Positions 41,360 to 54,059 of a stretch of 64,000 nt of DNA are shown piece by piece. Each line of letters starts with the position of its first letter. Position 1 is the stretch's first letter. The translations under genes were made by a program, and so were the position numbers. The DNA is taken from positions 14,394,001-14,458,000 of the forward strand of contig JAQISU010000210.1 in the NCBI GenBank assembly GCA_029339505.1. Direction: 5' to 3'. This DNA is from Unio delphinus (taxonomy: Eukaryota > Mollusca > Bivalvia > Unionida > Unionidae). The notes beneath the pieces are model-generated. The model had not been told where the DNA came from, did not search any database, and saw only the letters and a list, made by a program, of their open reading frames with translations.

Positions 41360-42480
41360 TCAACGAAGCACTAACGACTAGACTAGCCCGAGAGAGACTA
41401 ACTGCAGTTTAAAAAAATCCTACCGGTTCGCGACTCCGTTAGAAATAATCTGCAAGCACAACAGAGTCTTCAGATCGATTTTTCAACTGATACAGAACAA
41501 TTATTTAAGCCTATAACCAGCGCTACCAAAAATGTAAAATCAGTAATCGAACAACAAGGGAAAACCCAAGATCTTCTTTCCGTGCTTGACAAAATAGCAG
41601 CGCGATCTAAACAAACAAAAAAATCTTTGAGAACGCTTCCCGGTGATATAGTAAGAGCCGTCCAACAACAAGAACAACAATTTCAAGAACAACCAGGTGA
41701 TATTGATATTTCCAAACCACTTGAACCTGATGTTCAAGAACAACAAGGCGCTGTCAGAGAAGACTCTTCGCCTGAAAATATATTTACGGCTAATGCGTTA
41801 AAAAGAATTAGAGGAATTAAAACAACGGCTGAATTAATTAAATTTACCAAAGATAGTTTTAAAAAAATAATGCGAGATAGTTATTTAAAAGACGAATCGT
41901 CTAGAGATTTTATAAAAGACAAAGACACCTGGGCAAATACAATATTTTTAGCAAGACAAAATAAAACAAGAATCACAAAAGAAATAAGTCCTGAATTTAA
42001 TAAGTTTTTAGCTTTTAGCTCTAGTAAAAGGTGTACCACAACCACAACCACCACCACCGTATACAGAAGATCCAATTCCTGATGAAATAAAAATAGCAGC
42101 GGAAACTGATTCTGAAACGGGCGCAACTGGTATAGCAGGGAAGGGATATTCTGAATCTCGAAGAGATTTCCAATCAAAGATTTTCGACTCGAAGAGACTC
42201 TAAATCTCGAAGAGATTTCAATGGAACTCCATGTGAAGTTAGAAACTCAATTTCAGGTAGTGGTCTAATTAGTTGTCCTGGTAATGTTCTTGGTGACATA
42301 GCACGATTAGAAGTTCTCATCGGAGGAAAACGTGCTGGAAATAATTCACCGGAAATAATTAATGAAGCAGCTGATATCTGTAGACGGTTATTTCAAGGTG
42401 GCATCATGCACATTGCAACATATAGACGAGTTAGTGGGAAATGGAAAATTCGTAGAATTTTCACCTACGGATTTTTATCA
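41360..42480 (+). pseudogene. 289-residue virion protein relic (element C)
   Basis: Begins NEALTTRLARERL, continues KIAARSKQTKKSLRTLPGD (open frame 41,582-42,082) and ends with GSGLISCPGNVLGDIARLEVLIGGKRAGNN and EAADICRRLFQGGIM. Two palindromic units and a proline/threonine stretch interrupt it around 42,050-42,230. It shows the ancestral state (no GNASV block) at the site of the palindrome in A. Confidence 0.78.
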
Positions 42481-42569
42481 TCATGGTTATCATAGTGATT
42501 AAAATCCTTGAATTTTGCAAGTCATCGCATTAAATAAATATTCATTTGAATTACCAGTAATTGAATAAG

Positions 42570-42830
42570 AATGATCATACACTACAACCATGATAAACAA
42601 ACTAGTGTATACATAGTTAACTCGCGGTTTCCAGTTTATAACGCGTGCTATGGTGATGGTCTCGGTGATACCATTGAGGGTTATTTGTAAGATCGGCTCC
42701 AAAAGTGGCACCGCTAGCAAAACAACTATCAATGAAAGTCATTGATGTTATTCGTGTTAAAGGTATTAGTGCTGTTGGAGATGCTGCCGGGAAAGCATTT
42801 CCGCTGCGAAAGATAAACTAATAGTTCGAC
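42570..42830 (+). pseudogene. Basic core-like protein relic (element C)
   Basis: MIIHYNHDKQTSVYIVNSRF, CYGDGLGDTIEG and MKVIDVIRVKGISAVGDAAGKAF correspond to the gene at 24,520-24,957. The frame is broken after the glycine turn. Confidence 0.75.
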
Positions 42831-42839
42831 GGGGAAATC

Positions 42840-44043
42840 CAAAAGATTTTAGACGGTCTCGGTAATAGATATCATAAAATTCAACAAGATGTATTTGTTT
42901 GGAATTTTACAGCGATGAATAATGATTTTTCACTGTTGTTAATATCTCTTAAATCCGGTACTCTCACCCGAGATGAATTTATTAGCGTTGTAGAAACATG
43001 TAAATCATCGATGATATAGAGGATATTTGCTTGAAACGAGTGAATAACGGATATATTTCATCGAGTGGATGAAAAACTCAGTATTTTCACGAGTGGCGAA
43101 GCCACGAGTGAAAATACTAGAGTTTTTTATCTCTTGGATAAAAAACTCTAGTATTTTTACTCGTGGCTTCGCCACTCGTGAAAATACTGAGTTTTTCATC
43201 CACTCGATGAAATATATCCGTTATTCACTCGTTTCAAGCAAATATTCTTTTTATTTTATGCTCACATACGTTGGCTACCTCAAATCTGCTCTTTCACTCG
43301 TTTATTCACTCGTTTCAAGCAAATATTTTGACCCAAAAATGTAGTTCCTGTAGTGAAAAAATATTGTTATTTTTTCACTGTTATTTTTCACTGTTATTTT
43401 TTCACCGCAGTGAAATATCAATATTATTTTAACTAGAAAATCAAGTAATTCACTGCTGAGCATAAAATAAATGGAAATATTTAATTTACAAATTATTCAA
43501 GGGATATTAGGTGCCATTCCTAAAACGAGAACCGAGTTTGCAACAACATATAATATCCGCGTAGAAGATATCCCAACATTCAAACTACTCGGATATAACG
43601 TACCAGAACTAAAAAATTCTCTCAGTGATATCATAGATTTTGGTTTTAAAATAATTCACGATGCATGGAAAATAAGAACATCACCACAAATTACAATCCT
43701 CAAACATAATAATAACCCAGACGGAGGTGGAAGGCATATCGCTCCACATAACGTAAATATATCCTCGGTGATAGCGTTAAATTTAGTATATGATGTTATC
43801 GAAGGCAGCTATAAAATAAATCTCGAGAGATCAAATCAAGCTCAGCAGGGATATATTTTATATTCTTTTGCATCAACATTTCCTCCAGGGTTTTTAATAA
43901 TTGAGGTTCTGGTTAATCCGGTCTATATGCGATGTCATAGTAATTCGTTAACGAGAATTAATTTTAAACTCGTTGATCTCTCTAATAATTTAATTGATTT
44001 ACAAGATGAAGTTTTACAAATTAGTATGTTTGTGAAATCCTAA
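42840..44043 (+). pseudogene. Penton-like protein, C-terminal part, interrupted by a hairpin (element C)
   Basis: 42,840-43,015 encodes the middle segment (FTAMNNDFSLLLISLKSGTLTRDEF-like, matching residues about 225-260 of the B protein). After the foldback insertion the frame 43,471-44,043 (190 codons) is open and holds the conserved C-terminal domain with HNVNISSVIALNLVYDVIEG and a terminal SMFVKS. The N-terminal domain is absent. A palindrome starts at the stop codon. Confidence 0.8.
43021..43247. mobile_element. Foldback element with ~111 bp near-perfect arms
   Basis: 43,021-43,131 is the reverse complement of 43,137-43,247 with only a few differences, around a 5-base loop. Inside each arm GTGGCGAAGCCAC is itself palindromic. 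Both strands therefore encode the same peptide (MKNSVFSRVAKPRVKILEFF), a by-product of symmetry. It splits the penton-like relic. A partial extra arm is at 43,290-43,328. Likely a foldback-type MITE. Confidence 0.85.
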
Positions 44044-44059
44044 AGGATTTTTTTCTTAA

Positions 44060-44382
44060 ATAATTTACATGAATCTCGTAAAATATTCAGTTAACCCATG
44101 GACAACGTCAACGACACTGGGCAGCCCCGAGGAAACCTTGGATTGTCAAATTAACGATTTCAATGGCAACGCCAACGACGCTGGGTATGTTTGTTTTTTT
44201 TTTTACCACGAGGATGCCTTGGATTATCAAATTAACGATTTCCAAAATATAATACACCTACTAGGAAGCCTTAGATTCATGAATTAACCCTTCGAGCAGC
44301 ATTTTTGTGAAATAATTTCAGTTTCCGTAGAAGCCTTTTTTTTTTGCTTGAGAACTATGGTCTGTTCACCCTTCCTGCTGCT
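44060..44382. repeat. Right terminal inverted repeat of C
   Basis: Pairs with 34,504-34,819; ends CCTGCTGCT against CCGGG. Confidence 0.85.
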
Positions 44383-44389
44383 CCGGGTT

Positions 44390-44575
44390 TTAATTGATGT
44401 CATACTCTTGCTAATATATTTATATCGCGGCTGATAATGTTTGGTTCTTGAAACAGTATACCTTTTTTGTGACCATCTCCATAATTTTCTTTATTGACTC
44501 GTAATTGTGTGTTTGTTGCTCTGACGATTATAGGTCTACGGTGTCGTTGATCATCTTATTTGTTATATATTTATC
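44390..44575 (-). pseudogene. Basic core-like protein relic (copy D, second set)
   Basis: The minus strand matches 61,080-61,207 and the start of the 145-residue gene (an ATG-ATC-type start at about 44,565, then a TNSRLPV-like segment). Heavily decayed. Confidence 0.45.
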
Positions 44576-44579
44576 CAAT

Positions 44580-45510
44580 CAGGTAATTAGTGTCTGTGAT
44601 AACCATTCATTCATATAATTCATTGTTACGTTTTCGGTAAACGCTAATATATCCATGTTATTACTTTGAAATAATCTTCGACATATTGGAAAGGCTTCAT
44701 GAATTATTAATATTGAGTTCTTTCATGCTAATTTTCCTCCCATTTGAATATCTAAACTTGCTAAGTAGGAAATAAACGCTATTAGTGAATTAAATAAGAG
44801 CACGCCATTCTGATGTTTTCGATGTAGAAAATCGTTTCCGGTTGCGCCGAGGTGATGATGGTGTCTGTTTCAAACTTATTCCTTTCATGGTGAATGTAAA
44901 ACCTTCTCCGTTTCATTTCTTCAAATTGCGAATATTCCTTTTCCGCAATACGGCGTGGTCTAAATTGTGCTTTTACTAGCGTTCAAATACGTTTTTCACC
45001 TTGTTATCTTTATCAAAAGATTGTGTTTTCGCTTTGTTTTTTTTATATTTTATTTTATACAAATTTGTGTAATATCCTTGAAGTCGCCAAATTTACTATC
45101 GGCCCATTAACATTCATGGGTGTAATAATAATCTGGGTTTAGAAGCTGATGCCGTAGTTGATATTCAGCCTCAGGAAACTTAACACGATCAGGTATAACT
45201 TCTATTTAGCCTTGACAAGTAAAACATATATAGTTTGTAATCCTGGTTTACACTCCATATCATCCTTAATTTGTTTGGGTAATGCTCCATTAACGTGCTG
45301 TAATGCTTCGAGCCTCAGCGATCTTTTAGGTTTGATCGGCATTTGGCTACAAACATTGGTCTGTACCGCATACAAATTGTAACTTGTGCTTCCTGGCATT
45401 CTTGTGATTCTTTATAACAAAATCACTAGCAGGAATACATTTCTGGATCGCTTCAAGTCGCTCTCATCCTTATCTGACAGTGTAAGATTCCTTAGCTAGT
45501 GGCATTATTG
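44580..45510 (-). pseudogene. 289-residue virion protein relic (copy D, second set)
   Basis: The C-terminal region 44,600-44,770 and the charged N-terminal region 45,202-45,399 (PIKPKRSLRLEALQHVNGALP) match the 289-residue gene. The stretch 44,580-44,880 parallels 62,815-63,100 of copy E. So D and E both contain a second set of core-like plus 289-like genes following the first. Confidence 0.5.
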
Positions 45511-45524
45511 ATTGTGAAAATGAT

Positions 45525-45734
45525 TTATTTCATAGCAGAGAGAGTGTGACCTAGATAAGGTGTCAACGGGTAAACATCGCACGCATAACAATGCACAAAC
45601 AGACATACAACGAGAACAACAACAACAAAAAACAGTGACACAATTAACAAACCCAAGAGGGACTTCGGTTTGTCTTTATTGACGTTATGTTTTTGTTTTT
45701 GTAAGAAGCCGTAGTAAAGCAACATTAACGCCAT
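45525..45734 (-). CDS. Small single-pass membrane protein (copy D lineage)
   Basis: An open frame of 69 residues: a polar basic N-terminus (FLQKQKHNVNKDKPKSL), one clear membrane span (LLIVSLFFVVVVLVVCLFV) and a short tail. Relics occupy the same place in the other copies (1,510-1,735; 34,105-34,340; 60,600-60,830). It sits where A has the small helical gene. It may be intact by chance, given the decay around it. Confidence 0.4.
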   Translation of the reverse strand: MALMLLYYGFLQKQKHNVNKDKPKSLLGLLIVSLFFVVVVLVVCLFVHCYACDVYPLTPYLGHTLSAMK

Positions 45735-45776
45735 TAGTATGAGATCCGTTCACTTTTTCTCCTGCTGAAACAGTTT

Positions 45777-46799
<1,023 letters not shown>

Positions 46800-46800
<1 letters not shown>

Positions 46801-47430
46801 TTTGTTCAACTGGTTTATTTAATGACAACAGTTTTGTTACAAATATTTATATGATCATCTTCTTTACTATAACTAGTGCATTTTACGTTACTATTAAGCT
46901 GTTCGTTTATTTTTCCGACCGATATTATTTTCCTGTCAATTAAAAAATTGCGACATTCACACGCACATCTAAAAAATGTTTTCTTCTTTTATGTTATATT
47001 GTATATATTTGCCTTGCATTGAATTATAAGCTATTCAGGTATTTTTTTTTTTCCGAACGATATTATGTTCCTGTTTTATTTATAAAATTGCGACACTTAC
47101 CAAGATCACACGCAGAGATAATTTATATTTTCTTATCTTATGTAAACATTGTATATATTTGCTATGCGTTCGATACTATATTAATTCCACAAGATGAAAC
47201 GTATTCGATATTTATTTATTAATTAATATTTTAAATTTTGTATATACCAACGTTGCTCAAAATCGAATTTTACCATATTTACTCTTCAGTACAGCACACT
47301 CATCTTCAAAATATGCGAATAAAATTACCTCACCCTTGTAAGCTGTTCGTATAACATAAGTGATATTAATGAGAGGTGGGATCGTGAGAGTGTAATATGT
47401 AAGACATAGTTTTTAAGTCTTGTATACTGT
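46800..47430. other. No gene recognised
   Basis: AT-rich with two related ~100 bp segments around 46,910 and 47,050 (TTTTTCCGACCGATATTAT and TTTTTTCCGAACGATATTAT). No coding signal. Confidence 0.5.
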
Positions 47431-47431
47431 T

Positions 47432-48420
47432 TTATGATATCGGAAAGCTAGTGCCGGGTTTGGAAATTGCAAGGGCGTAAGCTTTGGAAGCTATGGATAC
47501 CCAATTTTGTAGAAAATAAAATTGAGAGGCCCCTTTAGACTGTAAGTTTGGTTTGTGACGGCATAAACTATTGATTCTTAGTTTATCGACACTGCACAGC
47601 TCACAGTGAATTCTATCAAATGGAATATTTTGTGGATCATATTTATTGTCGGGAACATGCAAATCGAATTTTTGACAGAATCGTTTTGCATCATTATTTT
47701 ACCAATCAATCTAAACGCCCAAATGCATGACGATTCTTCTATAAATTGTGTCAGGTATAACTTTTGGTCATGTCGTTGTCTGGCGAATGCTAGGAAGATG
47801 AATGTATGGTGTGGACAACAGTGTAAAGAACATTTGAAATTCTCTTTTAAAGAACAAGGGAGCTTACCCTCTATGTTTTAATAATCAATGTATTTCACCT
47901 ACATCATATATTGCTTGTCAGTTTTGACTACGTTTGTTCACGAACAATAGAGTTTGTTAAAGTAAACGTTTGGTTTGTTTAACCAACATTTCCGTTTAGT
48001 TCCTGCAGTCCATAATGGTATGTTGTAATAGAAATCATGAAAAGAATCACTTTGTGTGTTTAATTTAAATGGGTAATTCGTTCCACATTGTTCGGTCGTC
48101 GCAAGCAGAGGATATTTGTCCATATGACTATATTTTCATAGTGGAAATAATGAGTATCCGATTGTCAGAAGAGGAGCGTAAGTATCTTGCTGGTTTGCAT
48201 CATGCTTGTCACTAACACTTCTAAACCACGGATAACACTTTTGAGTTGGTACTCTGCAACTGGTGGCTGGGAAATCATTTTCAACAAACGAACGCAGGAA
48301 GTTATCGAGATGCTCTGCGGTAGTATGCAAAGCAAGTTGCTAAACTTGGTTGGATGGTATGCTATAGATTGGTTCTATTTATGAAACAAAGATTTATCTT
48401 TGTTGCAAATAGATTTTGAT
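47432..48420. other. Unassigned, probably downstream part of the LINE relic
   Basis: Minus frames at 47,432-47,662 (with CELCSVDKLRINSLCRHKPN) and 48,136-48,330 are short and unrecognised. No YxDD-type motif is seen. Confidence 0.3.
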
Positions 48421-48800
48421 GGTGAGGGGCTAATACATCCGAATGGCATACAATTAAGGGATTCTTCGTGGTATACAAGCATTTACGGTTCAGTAATATA
48501 ATCAGGTCTATGATGAATCCAGTCTAAAGTGTAAGCATGGATATGGGTGGGTTGGTTAACCGAATATTTACGGTTTGAAACGTAAATATAATCTAGAGCT
48601 TTCATACGTACAGGTTTCCTGGATGGTCAAAGTGAAAATTGAAATCTCCAAGAAAATTCAGTTTATCACCTATCGAATTTCCATACTCCAGCAGATTCAG
48701 AAACAGCTACAAAGAGGGGAATTAAGTCAGCTTGTTTTGGATTTTACTAGGAGGAGGGCGGTAATGTCTGAAAGCATGGATTGACCTTTGTCCCAGTGTG
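48420..48800 (-). pseudogene. LINE endonuclease-domain relic
   Basis: On the minus strand the peptide LEYGNSIGDKLNFLGDFNFHF lies before DHPGNLYV, the characteristic GDFN-H-D block of non-LTR retrotransposon APE-type endonucleases. It is followed in a neighbouring frame by NQPTHIHAYTLDWI, the TH--G-TLD block. Stops and frame changes are frequent. The 47,430-48,400 stretch to its left may be the rest of the element (a minus frame at 48,136-48,330) but shows no recognisable reverse-transcriptase motif. Confidence 0.65.
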
Positions 48801-49329
48801 AGTGAGTGTTGTATAGACAAGTTCAGGCAATTTTAATGTTGTACTGCGAGATTTATTGTACTCATGACACTTTGCTTCTGTCACATTTAGATAATTTAGA
48901 GGTTCAATAATGATCAAATGCAAAGCAATTTAATTTATATTGCTGACAAGTTGCATAAATTCTCTTATATGTGCACGTTTACATTGCCAACAAGTTCCTA
49001 TAATATATCATTTGTACGGGATACCTGTGTAGTGTCACCTAAAGCCAAAAACATTGCGACAAGCTGATAATGTATTGATGTTTTTAAAACCTTTTGATTA
49101 CTTTAGATATCCCGTGTTTACTTCTTGATACCCAATGTAATTGTTATTAGTCGTTTTTTTTCTCTGCGTTTAGCTTTAAACGTATCCGATTGTATGGTTT
49201 TTCTTCCATCATTCGCTCTGTATCTCAACTTCTTCAGCACTCAAGTCATCGTCGGTTTCATCAAAATTATAGTTTGTCCAGTTTCTTTACCTGAAAGAAA
49301 TCCCTTCAAATTCCTTCACCTGGTCAATT

Positions 49330-50081
49330 GTCTCTGTGAAAAGTTTGTGTAACACCCAAATCCAATCAGTGATTAATGCTGGTTTCATACGAAGCGGTCG
49401 AAATGTCTCAAAACTTGATCATGACACTGGTTCCATCCTGGTAGAGGCAACAATATCCTGGTTGAATGAGACACCAACAAATTTAAGCTGTTCCTTAAAG
49501 AGCATTATGTCAGCATTACATCTTCCGTAATGTCTGAGAAGACCAAGATTGATACATTTTGACGAGGCCGTATGAAGGTGGATTTTAAGAAATCAACGAT
49601 TTCCGATACTTTCCCATTCGTCCAGTGATATTGAAATTCTATTTCATTCAGCGAGTTCTTTTTAGTACCCTGTATTACTCGTTCCTTCACTCTCTCTTCA
49701 AAATCGAGAATAGGGGCCATCACTGATCTTTCATCAGCAGGTAGCTTCATTCCTGTTAATGAATAAATGATTTTCCGAATCGAGAATCCATCGATTGCAG
49801 CGAGTTGTTAGAATATTTCTTCCAGTATAGTTTTGACAATACTGTTATTCATTGTTTTCATTTTCTTCGGCTCTATTTCAGACTCGTTCATTCTTCACCT
49901 CAATATGATGAATGCTAAGCAGATATAGACGCAATGTTGAAGTGTTTCCTCGTGGACATGAAGCTGTCTTCTTACATTCGTTGCAAGCTGCGAAATCATC
50001 CTTTCCGGGGTTGTTAAAATATGTCCAAACAGCTTTTATTTTTTTTTCTCTAGTCATCGCTACTGTTTTGCAAATAATCAT
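49330..50081 (-). pseudogene. hAT/ZBED-type transposase relic
   Basis: The minus frame from 50,081 contains a BED zinc finger: KAVWTYFNN, AACNECKK, then TLRLYLLSIHHIE supplies the distal histidines. Further along, AAIDGFSIRKIIYSLTG and KLPADERSVMAPIL resemble the region after the BED finger in hAT transposases. The catalytic core is not visible and frames are broken, so this is a fossil. Confidence 0.65.
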
Positions 50082-50284
50082 ATAAGTATTTATTTACCAG
50101 TTTCACAAGTTCAAAAAGGTCGCACACCTCCATAGAATGGGTAGGTAAAGGTTGCATTCACTGAAACAATGATTCATTTCACAATCAGCCATAAGATAAG
50201 ATACAGAGTTAACGTATCCGCAATGCAAAAGGTGCACAAACTTCACCAGCTATTAGTAAATAAAGAAATAATCCCCTATAAGAG

Positions 50285-50348
50285 AGATTCGAATGATGAC
50301 GTCTTAATGATGACGTCTTAATGATGACGTCTTAATGATGATGTCTTA
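50285..50348. repeat. 14 bp tandem repeat with TGACGTC
   Basis: Four units of AATGATGACGTCTT. TGACGTC is a CREB/ATF half-palindrome; with no gene beside it, no function is claimed. Confidence 0.85.
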
Positions 50349-50349
50349 A

Positions 50350-52520
50350 AACATTTTGAAAGTTAATAGTCATCGTGCTCGAGGACGTATTGGAACGACA
50401 AAAAAAATGGCGATATAACATGTTTCTTCAGTAGCAACATCAACTATAGCAACACTAAGATCCCGGGATACGTAATCCACCAATGGAAGACATGTTAAGG
50501 GATGTCAACTATCCCCATCCACATTATCCTCCCTGTTTCCGTCAACCCTTTGGGTGGTGATCGTTGGAGTATGAGATATGATGAATATAGTAGGGGTAGA
50601 GTAACTAATGTAGAGGGATGGGTGAAAATTAAGGCAAAATACCTGACCCTATTTAAGAACAGTGAACCACTTAGAAAAGAGGTATCCGACTTATATGTGT
50701 AGCCGCACTATTTGTTGCTTGTATGTATGTTTGTGCATTTAAATTCCATGTTTGAAATCAACTATCTTTTGAACGTGGTTGCATTGTAGTTATATACACT
50801 ACATAGACTTGCCTTGTCCTAGTGTTTATTTATATTCGCTTCAATTTAGACTATATACACTTTTATTACCTTACTACGTGTGCTTTTTTTAATTATAAAA
50901 ATATAAGATTCGGCTACTACATATGACGTCCTTAATATTATTGTGCGGCATTGGATATTATTCAAAGTGTTTGTATTGCAAAGCACTAAACATTCGTATA
51001 TCCAATAGAAATCAAACAGTGGGTGCATGCTAATATTTGGTTGTTGATATCATATGCCAAAGAGTGTATCTTGGTAGAAATCAAAACGCCTGTTTACATA
51101 GTGCCAAAAAGAAAGTCGTTAAATACTCTATCAGACGTTATATATTCGGATAGTACATAACACACGAGACTGGTGGATATAATAGCAAAACGTAGTGTGG
51201 GATATTAATGAATAAGTGTGTGTTAAATATTATTCAAAACGTGCTGTTGGGTAATATATCAAACGTGGGTGATGGATAGTAAATTAAGGAAGTGAAATGT
51301 GTAAGTGCACAAAGTAAGTACTGGATAGTACTGAAAACTTAAAGCGTTGAAATGTAAATGAAACAATGGGTGCTACTACTTTATTAGCGATGCGATATGT
51401 AATATCTAAAGTGTTAACAATATTCTTCCCAAAATTTTTGTTTCAGCTATCAAGCGCCACTCCCATGTTAATTTCCTGCTGACCTCTCAATAGGCTATGC
51501 CATATTTAATGTTAGATTCCACTGCCCTTGTTTAGAAACCTTGAAGGTTGTAATAAAAAGACACAAAACAGGACTTCTTCAAGACAATGTATTTTGTCTG
51601 TTTTCCGACGAGCGTGACTTCGCAAACAAAGAAGGCTGGCTTTGTCCAGCACGAAAGCACTTAAATTTTAGATCACGTGGATATTCACGCTTGCCATGAC
51701 TCTATAAGTGCAAAAGAATAACAATTTCCATTATATTATGCGAAGTGTGATTGTAAACAAATCGAGTACATATATTTCGATGCCAGTGTTCCAAATGAAG
51801 TTCATTAACTGAATATATTAGTTTTACCACACGATTATATTAAAATTAGAAGAGGTCAATTCGCAAACATGTGTGTTAACTGTCATTTATTCTCCACATA
51901 GATATAAAGAAGCCGAGCGGCTATTAACCAAAACAGCTATTGAAGTTGCATTTGAGTTTGAACGAACATATCTGCGAGGTTTCTGGACCTCAAGGTGATA
52001 TACGATGGCCAAATAAATTACAGGCAGATTATGGCAAATAATATCTCAGTGCAGTATCGTCGTTGATGAAAAACGATAATTCAAAGGTATCGACGAGGAA
52101 ATACCACAAATTATCGTTGAATTAAATAATGACATTACTCGTGCATCTGCTTTGACACCCGTTATTGTAATCACAATAAAACATATACCAATGCAACAAC
52201 ATTTACGTTCTTTCTAAGTTTTCATTTGCATTCTCGTGATATAAATTATTTGTTGAATTTTTAACACTTTTTTGTCTCTCATCTCATTCTTGCTTTTATC
52301 AAATCATTTAGTGTTGTTTATTATCTCAAGCAACATACATTTTCAATAATATAAAATATGTAATTCTATTCATTGTTCTCATTAACTTTTGCCACATCAT
52401 TATGTTTTTAAACAAACATTCCATACTATTCTTATCTATAAGTGAAATTTGTAGTCACTTATTTATAGACGAAACCATCATTTCAGTAATCAAAATTAAA
52501 CTTTCCAGTAAAATCAGAAT
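50350..52520. other. No gene recognised
   Basis: Short chance frames only (for example 50,502-50,702). AT-rich unique-looking sequence; no splice-consistent coding signal or terminal repeat seen. Confidence 0.5.
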
Positions 52521-52529
52521 TTTTCTTGT

Positions 52530-52690
52530 GGTAACGTGTCATGCGTGGGTTTGAATCTAAGATTCGGCTAATGTAGTTATGTGAGAAAGCTTACTAGTAG
52601 CTTCTCGTGGGTCGGTTGTTGCTTCCGAGGGTTTTCCCGGTTTTTTTTTTTTGCACCAATAATGCTGGCCGACATATATATTAGCCTATA
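52530..52690 (+). mobile_element. Degenerate tRNA-derived SINE (molluscan type)
   Basis: A GGGTTTGAATCTAAGATTCGG block resembles a decayed tRNA B-box region, and about 80 bp later GGTTTTCCCGG and ATAATGCTGGCCGAC form a conserved core I associate with SINEs widespread in bivalves and other molluscs. Part of the support for the host call. Ends cannot be set exactly. Confidence 0.45.
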
Positions 52691-54050
52691 GTGTGCTGAA
52701 AAAATGTTATTATACCCTACAACAACAATATATCCAGGTCTTCATTCCATTGTACTGTGCATAAATAACAGCGGGTGGTTACGTAAAGCAGGAGACGCAT
52801 GTCAATATGCTATATTTTTATCACCGGTTATATGTACAACGCACAGAAAGAACCGCAACAGAGCTGTAATATATTGCCCCATATGTTTTAATACAGTGGT
52901 CGATTGAGCAGTTCGATCAAAGGTAGAATAAGGATGGGTCAAGCCTGATGCCAGATGCAATGGATAACCTAGAAGTTATACTTAGCTATCACCGTGTTCT
53001 TGCGGCAATCATTTTGTTTATGATTACATAAGATGTTACAAATCAAGCAATATAATGTTTACATTAGATGAAAAACATGGATCATTTGGTTCGATAGTGA
53101 GTTCGAAACAAATGTTAGAAATGAAAAGGAGCTGAGAATAAGAAAAAACGATAAACTGTCGTTTGTGGTTATTACATTAGCTCGATTATATTTAGGTCTA
53201 CGATGAAGAAGGTTAACTGTAACATTCAATATTGGATTCCAAGTAGATTGGGTAGACCTGTTGGCGATTGAGTACTAAAACACATATTTATTATTTACAG
53301 ATAACGATAATTAATTACTTTGCGCCTGTCACTCTTCCATGGGGTCTAACAAGAAAGTTGTTTAGCGTGAATGTTCTTTTCCCGTCAGCAATACGACAAA
53401 CGTATGCTCTAATCCTCTATAAATGTGTCACTGGAAAGGTTTAAAAAAAAAACAACGTTCAATTAAGTTGTTATACTACATTTTCAAGATGTTTACCTCT
53501 GAGACGAAATTCTACATTTTCCCATATAGCATGTAAGTTTGACATCGAGCAGTAATTGTGTTGCCGTTGACTACATTGATATATCGGTCAACCTTAATAG
53601 TGTTCTCTAATCAGGAAAATGATCATATTAGTGATCTGGTGAAAAACCAGTAGGCTAAATAGTTATCTTGTTCTGATCATCGTTGCATGGCTCTAGATGT
53701 AAAACATACTCCCAATCAATGTAATTATGTTGTCTTATGTGTATATATGTAATAATCTTGAAACATATGTTTAGTTTTTATGATAATACTTGGATTCTGA
53801 AGACACGAGTATGTTCAGTGCATTTTCGAAGGCAAGAGAGAAAAAAAGATGAAGACGGAGTTCACCTAATTCTGAAGAGCGAATACGTGTCAAAAGAGTC
53901 AATATGATTTCAAGTAAGTTATTTAGGCAACGCGATGATACTTAGATGCAGTTATGGGCAGTGTTTAACTGATGTCGTTTTGGCACTATAAGTAAGTCCT
54001 ATCACATGGAGTCATGCTTTGTTACTGACTTTGTACTTTCTAAGATGAGT
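52691..54050. other. No gene recognised
   Basis: A 67-codon frame at 52,704-52,907 has no recognisable motif. The rest is AT-rich without repeats or coding signals that I can see. Confidence 0.5.
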
Positions 54051-54059
54051 GACAGACAC

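Larger units (their letters stand above)
34504..44382. mobile_element. Element C: degraded Polinton-like element, inverted relative to A
   Basis: Inverted repeats of ~320 bp (34,504-34,819 and 44,060-44,382) begin AGCAGCAGGAAGGG and are flanked by CCGGG (34,499-34,503 and 44,383-44,387). Copy E at 60,990-61,015 is the matching empty site with a single CCGGG. The order from left to right is helicase fragment, polB, zinc-binding protein, HNH, two small genes, 289-like, 145-like, penton-like C-terminus: the order of A, reversed. Integrase, ATPase, PLA2, major capsid, protease and fibre are missing, so C has suffered deletions at both arms as well as many frame breaks. Confidence 0.87.

Noticed and set aside
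43005..43344. Two near-identical ORFs on opposite strands (MKNSVFSRVAKPRVK...)
   Set aside because: A consequence of the palindromic foldback element; no homology or start context supports them.
47432..47662. Minus frame with CELC...CRH as a possible zinc-finger gene
   Set aside because: Cysteine and histidine spacing fits no known finger; more likely part of the LINE debris to its right.
50285..50348. TGACGTC repeats as a CREB-regulated promoter
   Set aside because: No downstream gene or transcription start evidence; a 14 bp tandem repeat explains it.
50502..50702. 66-codon plus frame
   Set aside because: No motif, no repeat context and no homologue in the window; chance frame in AT-rich DNA.
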